Positions 17,020 to 25,298 of a stretch of 48,529 nucleotides of DNA are shown here, in pieces. Source of the DNA: JAWXBK01 sp040878185 (GTDB taxonomy: Bacteria; Pseudomonadota; Alphaproteobacteria; Dongiales; Dongiaceae); assembly GCA_040878185.1 (NCBI GenBank), contig JBBDMS010000063.1, positions 1 through 48,529 of the forward strand. The letters are read 5' to 3'. Below the pieces are notes generated by a model that worked only from the letters and a program-made list of their open reading frames with translations, made no database searches and was not told the origin of the DNA. Position numbers and translations under genes: made by a program. How positions within the stretch are numbered: position 1 is the first letter of the stretch; the number at the start of each line of letters is the position of its first letter.

Positions 17020-18708
17020 ATGACCTCTCCTCGCCCTGCGACGCCGGGATGGCGGCTGTTCGTTCCCAAGCTCATCACGACGCTGCGCGACGGCTATACG
17101 CTCGCCGACTTCCGCAGCGATGCGATCGCCGGCCTGACGGTTGCCATCGTCGCGCTGCCGCTGGCGATGGCGCTCGCGATCGCCTCCGGTACGACTCCGG
17201 AGAAAGGCCTCATCACCGCCGTCGTGGCCGGCTTTCTGATTTCGGCGCTCGGCGGCAGTCGATTCCAGATCGGCGGACCGACCGGCGCATTCGTTGTCGT
17301 GGTCTTCAACGTCATCCAGCAGCACGGTTATGACGGCCTGATCCTCGCGACATTGATGGCCTCTGTAATGCTCATTGTCGCCGGGCTCGCGCGTCTGGGC
17401 ACGTGGATCAAATACATTCCCGAGCCGGTCGTGACCGGGTTCACCGCCGGCATCGCGGTCATCATCTTTTCGAGCCAGATCCGCGACCTGTTCGGCCTCA
17501 GCCTCGATCAGATACCCGGCGAGTTCATCGAGAAATGGCACGCGATCTGGCTGGCGCGCGATACCGCTTCCTGGGCTGCGATTGCGATCGCCGGTCTTTC
17601 GCTCGGCATCATCGTGGCGCTGCGGCATTTCGCACCGAAGGTTCCCGCCTTCCTGACGGCGGTGATCGCCGCCTCGCTTGCCGTTGCCCTCTTCGGCATT
17701 CCGGTCGATACGATCGGTTCGCGCTTCGGCGGCATTCCACACGGCCTGCCGGCGCCGGTGCTGCCCGAGATCACGCTGGGACGCATGACGGAGCTGCTGC
17801 CGAGCGCTTTCACCATCGCGTTCCTCGCGGGCATCGAGAGCCTGCTCTCTGCGGTGATCGCCGACGGTATGACCGGGCGGCGGCATCGCTCGAACTGCGA
17901 GCTTGTGGCCCAGGGCATCGCCAACGGGGCATCGGCACTGTTCGGCGGCATGCCGGCGACCGGCGCCATCGCGCGCACCGCGACCAACATCCGCTCCGGC
18001 GCACGCACGCCGGTCTCCGGCATCCTGCACGCGGTCTTCATTCTCGTCTTCATGCTGGCGCTCGGGCCGCTCGCCTCCTTCGTGCCGATGGCGACACTGG
18101 CCGCCATTCTGGTGATCGTCGCCTGGAACATGAGCGAGATCGAAAAATTCCGGCAGGTCATGAGCGCCCCCCTCGGCGACCGGCTGGTGCTGCTCATTAC
18201 ATTTGCGTTGACCGTATTGGTCGATCTGACGGTCGCGATCCAGATCGGCGTCGTCCTTGCCGCCATCCTGTTCATGCACCGAATGGCGGAAACCGTGCAG
18301 TTCCAGCGCGGCGTCAAGCTTCTGGAAGAGGATGTCGACGATTTCGCGGGGCCGGCGACAGCCTATACCCAGCGCGACAATCTGCCGGACGGCGTCGAGG
18401 TATTCCAGTTGCGCGGGCCCCTGTTCTTCGGCGTCGCCTCGCGTCTCACCGAAACCCTCGATGCGCTGGTGCAGCCGCCGCGCGTGTTCATCCTGCGGAT
18501 GCGGGAGGTTCCGCTGATCGACACCAGTGGGGTCTCCGCGCTGCGCGCTTTCCTGCAGCGCTGCCAGTCGCACGGCACCCAAGTCATCGCGGCCGGTGCC
18601 CACCGGCAACCCCAGCGCGTTTTGGCGCAGATCGGTTTCCGCATTGAGCCCGGACCGCTGCGCCTTGCCGACGATTTCGCGGCGGCGCTACGGATGATCG
18701 AGGATTAA
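17020..18708 (+). CDS. SulP/SLC26-family anion transporter with STAS domain
   Basis: The 562-residue inner-membrane protein has the SulP layout: an N-terminal cytoplasmic stretch, 12-14 membrane segments (the first core motif region is DAIAGLTVAIVALPLAMALA near residues 31-50), the family segment IGGPTGAFVVVVFNV, and a C-terminal STAS domain from about residue 435, including VPLIDTSGVSALRAF. Such proteins move sulfate, bicarbonate, C4-dicarboxylates or other anions; substrate is not readable, and no sulfur-assimilation or carbonic-anhydrase gene lies alongside. The gene stands alone between the inverted-repeat region and the convergent aminotransferase. No clear ribosome site precedes the ATG at 17020, although homologues begin near here. 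Confidence 0.93.
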   Translation: MTSPRPATPGWRLFVPKLITTLRDGYTLADFRSDAIAGLTVAIVALPLAMALAIASGTTPEKGLITAVVAGFLISALGGSRFQIGGPTGAFVVVVFNVIQQHGYDGLILATLMASVMLIVAGLARLGTWIKYIPEPVVTGFTAGIAVIIFSSQIRDLFGLSLDQIPGEFIEKWHAIWLARDTASWAAIAIAGLSLGIIVALRHFAPKVPAFLTAVIAASLAVALFGIPVDTIGSRFGGIPHGLPAPVLPEITLGRMTELLPSAFTIAFLAGIESLLSAVIADGMTGRRHRSNCELVAQGIANGASALFGGMPATGAIARTATNIRSGARTPVSGILHAVFILVFMLALGPLASFVPMATLAAILVIVAWNMSEIEKFRQVMSAPLGDRLVLLITFALTVLVDLTVAIQIGVVLAAILFMHRMAETVQFQRGVKLLEEDVDDFAGPATAYTQRDNLPDGVEVFQLRGPLFFGVASRLTETLDALVQPPRVFILRMREVPLIDTSGVSALRAFLQRCQSHGTQVIAAGAHRQPQRVLAQIGFRIEPGPLRLADDFAAALRMIED

Positions 18709-18735
18709 CGCGCCGTTCGGCAGACGCACGGCCAC

Positions 18736-20073
18736 CTACCGGCCGGCGATCGCCGCCACGCCGGCATCGACCGCATCGCCGAAACGCCCGACGATCTGGT
18801 CGATCTCGTCGTCGGTCACATTGTATGGCGGTGCCAGCACAATATGATCGCCGCGCCGCCCGTCGACCGTGCCCGGCATCGGATAGCAGATGAGGCCGCG
18901 TTCGATCCCCGCTTCCTTGATCCGCATATGAAGCTGGTGCTTCGGATCGAAAGGTTCCTTGCTGGCGCGATCTTTCACGAACTCGACACCCACGAACAGC
19001 CCGCGTCCGCGCACGTCGCCCACATGGGCATGATTGCCGAGCCGCTCGGTCAGTGCGTCCATCAGCCGGCCGCCCTGGCGCACGACATTGTCGAGCAGGT
19101 TCTCTTCGCGAATGACCTGCTGTACCGCCAGCGCGCCGGCGCAAGCGGTCGTATGCGCGACATAGGTGTGGCCATGCGCGAGAAAGCCGGAATGATTGCG
19201 GATCCCCTGCCAGATGCGCTTTGAAACCACCATCGCGCCGATCGGCTGATAGCCGGCGCCGAGCCCCTTCGCGAGCGCGACAATGTCCGGCGCAATCCCG
19301 TCATGCTCGCAGGCATAGCGCGTGCCGCAGCGGCCCATGCCGCACATGACCTCGTCGAGGATGAGCAGCACGCCATATTTGTCGCAGATTTCACGGATGC
19401 GCTTGAAATAACCCGGCACCGACGGCACCGCACCGAGCGTTGCACCAACCACCGGTTCGGCGATGAAGGCCGCAACCGTTTCCGCGCCGAGTTCGAGGAT
19501 TGCCGTTTCGAGTTCGTCCGCGACCCGGCGACCGTAGCGCTCCTCGGTTTCGTCCGGCGCGCGCCCCCGATAGGCATAGCAAGGCGCGATATGATGCACG
19601 TCCATCAGCATCGGCTGATAGGGCGCGCGGCGCAGCGCGTTGCCCCCAACAGCGAGCGCACCCAACGTATTGCCGTGATAGCTCTGCCGCCGCGCGATGA
19701 AATGCCGGCGCTCCTTCTGTCCGATCTCCAGAAAATACTGCCGCGCGAGCTTGAGCGAGGCTTCGATCGCCTCGGACCCGCCCGATACGAAAAACACCTT
19801 GTCGAGATCGCCCGGCGCGTCCTCGACCAGCGCCGCCGCGAGCTCCTCCGCCGCATCGGACGTAAAAAACGCCGAATAGGCGAAAGCCAGATCCTGCACC
19901 TGCTTCTGGACCGCCGCGATCACCGTGGGATGACTATGGCCGAGGCAGGAGACTGCGGCGCCGCCGCAGGCATCGATGTAGCGCTTGCCGTCGCGATCGA
20001 TCACATGAATGCCGTCGCCGCGCACGGCAACAGGCATCGAGGCGCCGAGCTCGCGATAGAGAACGTGGCTCAT
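18736..20073 (-). CDS. class III (omega-amino-acid:pyruvate type) aminotransferase
   Basis: The 445-residue PLP enzyme belongs to fold type I, class III. The PLP lysine is K269 in ALAKGLGAGYQP; the phosphate-binding SGGSEA (98-102) and the ring-binding LILDEVMCG (D240) are intact. Its N-terminus, with IDRDGKRYIDACGGAAVSCLGH, fits the subgroup annotated as aspartate aminotransferase family or omega-transaminase. The amino donor cannot be told from sequence alone. Its ATG overlaps the stop of the lipid-transport lipoprotein gene by four bases (ATGA), so it is the last gene of the mla-like operon although its chemistry has no known link to lipid transport. No PLP-enzyme regulator is adjacent. 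Confidence 0.9.
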   Translation of the reverse strand: MSHVLYRELGASMPVAVRGDGIHVIDRDGKRYIDACGGAAVSCLGHSHPTVIAAVQKQVQDLAFAYSAFFTSDAAEELAAALVEDAPGDLDKVFFVSGGSEAIEASLKLARQYFLEIGQKERRHFIARRQSYHGNTLGALAVGGNALRRAPYQPMLMDVHHIAPCYAYRGRAPDETEERYGRRVADELETAILELGAETVAAFIAEPVVGATLGAVPSVPGYFKRIREICDKYGVLLILDEVMCGMGRCGTRYACEHDGIAPDIVALAKGLGAGYQPIGAMVVSKRIWQGIRNHSGFLAHGHTYVAHTTACAGALAVQQVIREENLLDNVVRQGGRLMDALTERLGNHAHVGDVRGRGLFVGVEFVKDRASKEPFDPKHQLHMRIKEAGIERGLICYPMPGTVDGRRGDHIVLAPPYNVTDDEIDQIVGRFGDAVDAGVAAIAGR

Positions 20074-20741
20074 GAAAAGCCTCTTTGCCCTTCGATCAGC
20101 GTGAAGGTGACAATATCGCGCAGCACGGTACCGAGCGCATCGTCGAAGGCAGAAATGACGTCGGTGAATCCCGTACCTGCCGCGGTCACCCTCGCTTCGG
20201 GTGCCAGCGACGCATGGATCCGGCGTTGCGGCATGCGGATCAGCAGCGCCGAAACCCGGACCAGCACGCTCGGGATTTCGTTGCCTTCCTCATACACCGC
20301 CTGGAACTCGCGCAGATCCGTCTTGAGCAGATAATCGGCGCGCAACCCGATCGATTCCATGCCGACGCCGACGATCTTCCCCGTGCTCTCGAAAGATTCG
20401 ATCAGCAACGTCTGCACCATTTCCGGCGCACGATCGGTCCAGCCGACTTTGGCAAAATACTCGAGGGTGAAAGGCGTACGCGAAAGCGCAATGCGCGCCG
20501 TGTCGGTGCCGGCCGGCGCCGTCGGCGCTTCGACCACGAGCTGCCAGTCCACCACCGGCAGATTATCGGGAAAGCTCGATTTCGGTGTGAGTGTATACAG
20601 TTCGATCGGATCGTTGACCTCCGGAAAGATGCCGCAGCCGGCGACCATCGCCGTAAGGCCGGCCGCCGAAAAGGCCAAAGCCTGGCGACGGGAAATCGGC
20701 CTCTGCGAAATCGGCCTCCGGGAATTCGATTGAATACTCAT
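20070..20741 (-). CDS. ABC-type transport auxiliary lipoprotein (PqiC-like), Mla system
   Basis: The 223-residue protein has an N-terminal export signal with a twin-arginine motif (SRRQALAF) and a good lipobox VAGC near residue 36, so Tat-dependent export of a lipoprotein is plausible. The mature part starts with the LYTLTPK pattern typical of the ABC_trans_aux (DUF330, PqiC-like) family, outer-membrane partners of MCE transporters. The first 20 residues contain a duplicated RPIS(Q/R) pentapeptide, produced by a 15-base tandem repeat (20692-20721). The gene overlaps mlaD upstream and the aminotransferase downstream by four bases each, indicating a translationally coupled operon. Confidence 0.85.
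   Translation of the reverse strand: MSIQSNSRRPISQRPISRRQALAFSAAGLTAMVAGCGIFPEVNDPIELYTLTPKSSFPDNLPVVDWQLVVEAPTAPAGTDTARIALSRTPFTLEYFAKVGWTDRAPEMVQTLLIESFESTGKIVGVGMESIGLRADYLLKTDLREFQAVYEEGNEIPSVLVRVSALLIRMPQRRIHASLAPEARVTAAGTGFTDVISAFDDALGTVLRDIVTFTLIEGQRGFS
20692..20721. repeat. 15-bp tandem duplication in the lipoprotein signal region
   Basis: Two adjacent 15-base units (20692-20706 and 20707-20721) agree at 13 of 15 positions, with a partial third unit. They keep frame and encode RPISQ-RPISR on the minus strand, just before the twin-arginine motif. It may be a recent slippage event. Confidence 0.8.
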
Positions 20742-21694
20742 GGCTGGGTTTCGAATCCTTCCTGGCGATCGCCAAACAGGAACCGCGCGGGATCGCGCTC
20801 GAACTGCGCCGCCACGCGCTGCAATTGCGCGACCAGCAGGCGAATTTCCGTGAGCATCTGGGTCGCCTCGTAGAGACCGATGGTCGCAAAATCGCTGATC
20901 GGCTGCTGGTTGTCGGTCAGCAGCAGGTCGAGCTGATCGGCGACACCGGTAAAGGATTGCGACATCGTCCGGAGGTCCGATACCGCTGCGTCGACATTGC
21001 CGCCGATCTGCCCCGCGCTTGTGCTGAGTTCGTTGGCGAGCGTCTCGATGGCCAAGCTCATATCCGAAATGTTCTGTGCCGCTTCGGCGCCGCTCGACAG
21101 CAACCTCGTTATATCGCCGGAGGACGCATCGAGTTTGCCGGTTATCGACTCAAGATGTGCCAGCGTATCGGTTATCGCATTACGGTTATCTTCCGAGAAC
21201 AGGAGTGTGATCTGTTCAAGTAGGACCGTCGCGCGCGCCAATGTTTCCGGAACGCTTTCGAAGATCTGCGCGAGCTTGCCCGGTCGCGAGGGAATGACCG
21301 GATAGGGTCGCTCCGTCGTGATTGGCAAAGTTTCGGCGCCTTCGGATCCGCCGGACAGCAGCACATAGAGAACGCCGGTAATGCCCTGCGGCTCGATCGT
21401 GGCAAATGAATCCGTGCGCAAAGGCGTCGTCGCATCCACTTCGATGGTGATGCGCACCCGCTCGAAATTGTCGGGATCGATCTGCAGTTCTGCAACCCGC
21501 CCGACGACAATGCCCCGGTATCGAACCGGGCCGTCCTCGTTCAGGCCGGTGATGTCGCCGCCATAGAGGATGTCGTAATAGGCGTATGACTCGTCGCCCG
21601 AATAGTTGGCGAGCCACGCAACGAATCCCATCAGCCCGACCGCCAGCGCCAGCACGAAGGCACCGACTGCAACATGGCTTGCCCGGGTTTCCAT
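20738..21694 (-). CDS. mlaD: MlaD-type MCE protein
   Basis: The 318-residue protein has one N-terminal membrane anchor (VAVGAFVLALAVGLMGFVAW, residues 9-28) followed by a single MCE domain (GDITGLNEDGPVRYRGIVVG near residues 46-65) and the IEVDATTPLRTDSFATI block. The remaining 170 residues are mainly helical and coiled-coil-like, longer than E. coli MlaD, as in many alphaproteobacteria. MCE proteins form hexameric rings that carry phospholipid across the periplasm. It overlaps the next gene by four bases and is preceded by mlaF, so it is the substrate-binding component of this Mla-type complex. Confidence 0.93.
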   Translation of the reverse strand: METRASHVAVGAFVLALAVGLMGFVAWLANYSGDESYAYYDILYGGDITGLNEDGPVRYRGIVVGRVAELQIDPDNFERVRITIEVDATTPLRTDSFATIEPQGITGVLYVLLSGGSEGAETLPITTERPYPVIPSRPGKLAQIFESVPETLARATVLLEQITLLFSEDNRNAITDTLAHLESITGKLDASSGDITRLLSSGAEAAQNISDMSLAIETLANELSTSAGQIGGNVDAAVSDLRTMSQSFTGVADQLDLLLTDNQQPISDFATIGLYEATQMLTEIRLLVAQLQRVAAQFERDPARFLFGDRQEGFETQP

Positions 21695-21715
21695 CCGATC
21701 AGTAGCCCCACATTG

Positions 21716-22507
21716 TCACGACGAACCGATTCCGGCGGCTCGAGCACGCGGCCCATGGAAGTATTCGCGGATCCAAGGGTGATCGTCGGCTAAGTGCTCC
21801 GCCATGGTCCCCACCCGGACCTGCCGGTCGACCAGCACGGCGATACGGTCGCAAATCGCCACCAGACTGTCCAGATCGTGGGTCACCATGACGACCGTGA
21901 GGCCGAGCGAGCGCTGCAGGCTCAGGATCAATTGGTCGAAGGCCGCGGCGCCGATCGGATCGAGGCCGGCGGTCGGTTCGTCGAGGAACAGGATTTCAGG
22001 ATCGATGGCGATGGCCCGGGCGAGACCGGCGCGTTTGCGCATGCCGCCCGAAAGTTGCGAGGGATATTTGTTGACCGCATCCACCGGCAACCCTGTCAGT
22101 CCGATCTTCAGGCTGGCCAGCCCCTCGCGGGTGCGTCGCGACAACTGCGTGTGCTCGCGCATCGGCACCTGAACATTTTCCGAGACCGTCAGCGAACTGA
22201 AGAGTGCGCCGCCCTGGAACAGGACGCCCCACTTTGCCTGCAATCGACGCCAATCCGCGTCGGTCAGATTTCCGGTGTCGCGGCCGAGCACTTGTATGCG
22301 ACCGGCCGCCGGCCGATTGAGGCCGACGATGGTACGCAGCAGCACCGACTTGCCGGTTCCCGATCCGCCGACAACGCCCATCACTTCGCCGCGCCGGATA
22401 TCCAGATCGAGATTCTCGTGTATCACCTGCTTGCCGAACCGGTTGACCAGACCGCGGATCGAGATCGCGATGTCCGCGCCGCCCTTTGCCTTGTCGGTGT
22501 TCGCCAT
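21716..22507 (-). CDS. mlaF: Mla-type ABC transporter ATP-binding protein
   Basis: The 263-residue ATPase contains Walker A GGSGTGKS (47-54), a Q-loop, signature LSGGMRKRAGLARA (151-164), Walker B with LDEPT (174-178) and switch His in VMVTHDLDS. The signature sequence GGMRKRAGLARA is characteristic of the MlaF/TrpF (Mkl/Ttg2A) subfamily rather than general importers. The start is at 22507, two bases after the mlaE stop; a longer open frame upstream lies inside mlaE and is not supported. It energises phospholipid movement through the MlaE-like permease. Confidence 0.95.
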   Translation of the reverse strand: MANTDKAKGGADIAISIRGLVNRFGKQVIHENLDLDIRRGEVMGVVGGSGTGKSVLLRTIVGLNRPAAGRIQVLGRDTGNLTDADWRRLQAKWGVLFQGGALFSSLTVSENVQVPMREHTQLSRRTREGLASLKIGLTGLPVDAVNKYPSQLSGGMRKRAGLARAIAIDPEILFLDEPTAGLDPIGAAAFDQLILSLQRSLGLTVVMVTHDLDSLVAICDRIAVLVDRQVRVGTMAEHLADDHPWIREYFHGPRARAAGIGSS

Positions 22508-22509
22508 CC

Positions 22510-23643
22510 TCAGACCCCCACATAGGAGAAAAAGATGGAAAACACCGCGTCGAACACGATGACGAGAAAGATGCCCTCGACCACGGCCTGCGTTGTGCGA
22601 CGACCCACGCTCTCGGCGCTGCCGGTGACCATCAGTCCCTGATAACAGCCGACCAGACCGATCAGAAAGCCGAAGACCGGGGCCTTGATCAGGCCGACCC
22701 AGAAACTCCAGAGGGTCACGGCCTCTTTGAGCTGGTGAACGAACTGGGCCGGAGACAGATCGATCAGCACGACCGCCATCACGCCACCGCCCAGCAGGCC
22801 CATGATGTCGGCAAAGAAGGTCAGCAGCGGCAGCGCAATCAGCAGCGCGTAGATCCGGGGCAACACAAGCACCTCGATCGGGTCGAGGCCGAGGGTGCGG
22901 ATCGCATCGACCTCTTCGTTCACCTGCATGGTTCCGATCTGCGCGGTGAAGGCGCTGCCGGAACGGCCGGCGACCATGATCGCGGTCAGCAGGATCCCCA
23001 TTTCGCGCAGGACGGAAATGCCGACCAGGTTGACCGTAAAAATTTCGGCACCGAACTGCCGTAACTGATCGACGCCCTGATAACCGAGCACGACGCCGAC
23101 AAGAAATGTGATGAGGCCGACGATCGGCATCGCGTTCAGGCCCACCTGTTGCAAATGATAGACCATCGAGGTGAAACGAAGCCGCCCCGGGCGGACCGCG
23201 ACACGGCCCATCGTCACGATCGTCACCCCGAGAAAGCTCAGGAGGGCCCGCCCCTCGTGGCCAATGGCCAACGTTCCGGCGCCGGTGCTCTCCAGAAAGT
23301 CGAGCAGCAGGTTGCGGGGCTCGGGGGGCGGCGGAGTCCGATCGGTCGATTCCGCAACGCGCTCGTAAAGCGGGGCGAAATCGGGAGCCAGCCCCTCGAC
23401 CGTCACGGCACCGTGGCGCCCGGCCCAATGCCGCCGCTGGCGTTCGATCAGCCAGGCGCCGGCACTATCGAGCGCCGTCAGACCGCTGAGATCGACGGTC
23501 ACAGGCAGGTCGGACGACGATTCCTTTGCATCGAACCGCCGCTTGAGGGCGGGAACCGCATCGAGAGTCCAGCGCCCGCCCAACCGGACATAGCGGCGAC
23601 GGTCGCGCGTTTCGCTCTCGTACCAGGCGTCGTCTTGGGCCAT
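22510..23643 (-). CDS. mlaE: Mla-type permease with N-terminal STAS domain (MlaB-MlaE fusion)
   Basis: The 377-residue protein combines a cytoplasmic STAS domain (about residues 12-100; VDLSGLTALDSAGAWLI is the anti-sigma-antagonist-like core) with an MlaE/YrbE permease domain of five or six membrane helices. Permease hallmarks include VLREMGILLTAIMVAGRSGS and EEVDAIRTLGLDP. In E. coli the STAS part is a separate protein, MlaB, that stabilises the ATPase; here it is built in, which explains the absence of an mlaB gene. The start at 23643 is supported by an AAGG-type site about six bases upstream. It heads the operon, divergently from apt. Confidence 0.93.
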   Translation of the reverse strand: MAQDDAWYESETRDRRRYVRLGGRWTLDAVPALKRRFDAKESSSDLPVTVDLSGLTALDSAGAWLIERQRRHWAGRHGAVTVEGLAPDFAPLYERVAESTDRTPPPPEPRNLLLDFLESTGAGTLAIGHEGRALLSFLGVTIVTMGRVAVRPGRLRFTSMVYHLQQVGLNAMPIVGLITFLVGVVLGYQGVDQLRQFGAEIFTVNLVGISVLREMGILLTAIMVAGRSGSAFTAQIGTMQVNEEVDAIRTLGLDPIEVLVLPRIYALLIALPLLTFFADIMGLLGGGVMAVVLIDLSPAQFVHQLKEAVTLWSFWVGLIKAPVFGFLIGLVGCYQGLMVTGSAESVGRRTTQAVVEGIFLVIVFDAVFSIFFSYVGV

Positions 23644-23697
23644 CCGCCCTTCTTTTCCGATGCCCGTGCCGGGAAGGCAATCCCCCGCCATCGCCGT

Positions 23698-23726
23698 TTG
23701 TCATCGGCGGGAACCGCCGCTAGTCT
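23698..23726 (+). promoter_or_regulatory. candidate apt promoter
   Basis: TTGTCA (23698-23703) and TAGTCT (23721-23726) lie 17 bases apart in the divergent mlaE-apt gap, 33 bases before the apt start. The minus-35 matches five of six positions; the minus-10 is weak. Confidence 0.4.
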
Positions 23727-23758
23727 CGCCCGCCGGCGATGGAGGCTCGTTTCCCGGG

Positions 23759-24274
23759 ATGGATTTACGCGATCATATCCGCAGCATTCCGGACTTTCCC
23801 AAGCCCGGAATCATGTTTTACGACATTTCGACGCTCCTCGCGCACCCGCAGGCCTGGCGCGCGACGGTCGAGCGGCTGGCCGAACATATCTGCCCGCTGA
23901 AACCCGATCTGCTGGCCGGCATCGAATCCCGCGGCTTCCTGGTCGCAGCACCCCTCGCCCTCTATCTCGGCTGCGGCTTCATCATGGTGCGCAAGGCCGG
24001 CAAGCTGCCGGGCAAGGTCGTGCGCCACCGCTACGACCTCGAATACGGAACCGACATCGTCGAAATCCAGGCCGATGCCGTGCAGCCGGGCCAGCGGGTC
24101 GTGGTGATCGACGATCTGATCGCAACCGGCGGCACGACTGCGGCGACCGTGGAACTGCTGCGCAGCCAGGGCGCAACCGTGGTGGGCGCCGCCTGCATCA
24201 TCGAGCTCAGTTTCCTGAAGGGCCGCGAGCGGATCGACGTGCCGTTCACCGCGCTTGCCGCGTACGACGAATAA
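23759..24274 (+). CDS. apt: adenine phosphoribosyltransferase
   Basis: The 171-residue enzyme salvages adenine by joining it to PRPP, giving AMP. The N-terminus LRDHIRSIPDFPKPGIMFYD is diagnostic, as are the base-binding AGIESRGF (53-60) and the PRPP loop VVVIDDLIATGGTT (114-127). The length is exactly that of bacterial Apt. The frame extends upstream by 33 codons without similarity; the ATG at 23759 is the family start, although GGAGG is rather far away (13 bases). The gene ends 19 bases before the convergent NDUFAF6-like gene, with a small palindrome in between. Confidence 0.96.
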   Translation: MDLRDHIRSIPDFPKPGIMFYDISTLLAHPQAWRATVERLAEHICPLKPDLLAGIESRGFLVAAPLALYLGCGFIMVRKAGKLPGKVVRHRYDLEYGTDIVEIQADAVQPGQRVVVIDDLIATGGTTAATVELLRSQGATVVGAACIIELSFLKGRERIDVPFTALAAYDE

Positions 24275-24293
24275 GGCGAGCGCCGCGGCGCGC

Positions 24294-25211
24294 TCACGCC
24301 CCGCCGAACAGCGAGCGCAGCATCAGCGACCATATCGTCCAGGGCGGCGATTGTTGCACCGATGAATGCAGCGGATCGAAGCCGGCCCGTTCAAGACGCC
24401 GCAGGTGGGCGCGCGCGATCGTGCCCGACAGCAGAACGGGGCGCAGCGCGCGCGAAAGGCTACGGGCGGCGCGATTTCCCGCATCGAGATGCGCCCGGGC
24501 GACCGCCGCGATCTCAGCAACCAGAGCGGATCGTTTCGCGGCCGACGCGGGTGCGATGAGATCCTGTACGGCAAGCCCGGCGCGCTGCATGGCATCCTCG
24601 GGCAGATAGGCGCGCCCGGCCGCGGCATGGAACGGGATGGCGCGCAGAAGGCCGGTTAACGCATAGCCGATGGCGATCTCGCGCAGCGCAACGCGGGTCG
24701 CCGCATCCTCGCGCGAATCCGCTATCAGGATCTGCGCGGCAAGCTCGAGCAGCGGCGCAGTCGTGGCTTCGGCATAGTCGATCAGCGCCGGATGGTCCGG
24801 CAGCGGCGCTGCGTCCATGTCGCGTTCGCGCGCGAGAAGCAGCCGCTCGAAGGGCTCGCGCGGCAGATTGTGCCGCCCGATCGCCCGCGCCAGCGCGACC
24901 GCCACGGGATGCTCACGAATCGGCTCGCCGGCGACCATCTGGTCGAGACTGTCGCGCCACCATTGCAGCCGGATCAGCCCGAGCATCGGCTCGCTCACCG
25001 ACTCGCGTGCCCGGGCGATTTCGAGGTTGAAGGCATAGAGGGCGAGCAGGTCGGATCGGCGTTCGGCCGGCGCGAACAGCACCGTCAGATAGCGATCTCG
25101 ATCGCCGCGGCGCACCGCATCGAGGCAAAAATCGTTCACCGGTGCCGAGTCGCTCGACAATTCGCTCTCCCGCCCCGTGTCCCGCTCGGGTCTCCCGCCG
25201 GCGCACGCCAT
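24294..25211 (-). CDS. squalene/phytoene-synthase-like protein of the NDUFAF6 type, probable complex I assembly factor
   Basis: The 305-residue protein has the all-alpha squalene/phytoene synthase fold but probably not the activity. The first aspartate-rich motif of true synthases is replaced by FNLEIARARESVSE (near residue 60), and the following LIRLQWWRDSLDQM matches the pattern of mitochondrial NDUFAF6, an assembly factor for respiratory complex I (family knowledge). No hopanoid or carotenoid gene lies nearby. The chosen ATG at 25211 has no ribosome site; a GTG at 25139, just before DFCLDAVRRGD, is an alternative that removes a poorly conserved 24-residue leader. The confidence stated is for the family; function is inferred. 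Confidence 0.8.
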   Translation of the reverse strand: MACAGGRPERDTGRESELSSDSAPVNDFCLDAVRRGDRDRYLTVLFAPAERRSDLLALYAFNLEIARARESVSEPMLGLIRLQWWRDSLDQMVAGEPIREHPVAVALARAIGRHNLPREPFERLLLARERDMDAAPLPDHPALIDYAEATTAPLLELAAQILIADSREDAATRVALREIAIGYALTGLLRAIPFHAAAGRAYLPEDAMQRAGLAVQDLIAPASAAKRSALVAEIAAVARAHLDAGNRAARSLSRALRPVLLSGTIARAHLRRLERAGFDPLHSSVQQSPPWTIWSLMLRSLFGGA

Positions 25212-25231
25212 GCCACAGACGGCCGCGCCGC

Positions 25232-25260
25232 TTCAAAAACCCAGCCCCAAGGTCTACAAT
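25232..25260 (+). promoter_or_regulatory. sigma-70 promoter of the PuuD-like gene
   Basis: TTCAAA (25232-25237) and TACAAT (25255-25260) are 17 bases apart, with four of six and five of six consensus matches. The start codon follows 38 bases after the minus-10, preceded by GGGGGA. Confidence 0.55.
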
Positions 25261-25298
25261 ATCAGTAGTGATCGATTTCTGAACGGGGGACCGGAACG

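Noticed and set aside
16981..18609. Long minus-strand open frame opposite the SulP gene
   Set aside because: It is highly charged (Asp, Arg, His, Gly) without domains and lies exactly opposite a well-supported transporter.
24278..24295. GAGCGC/GCGCTC palindrome between apt and the NDUFAF6-like gene
   Set aside because: The six-pair stem has no T-run and overlaps the end of the minus-strand gene; too weak to call a terminator.
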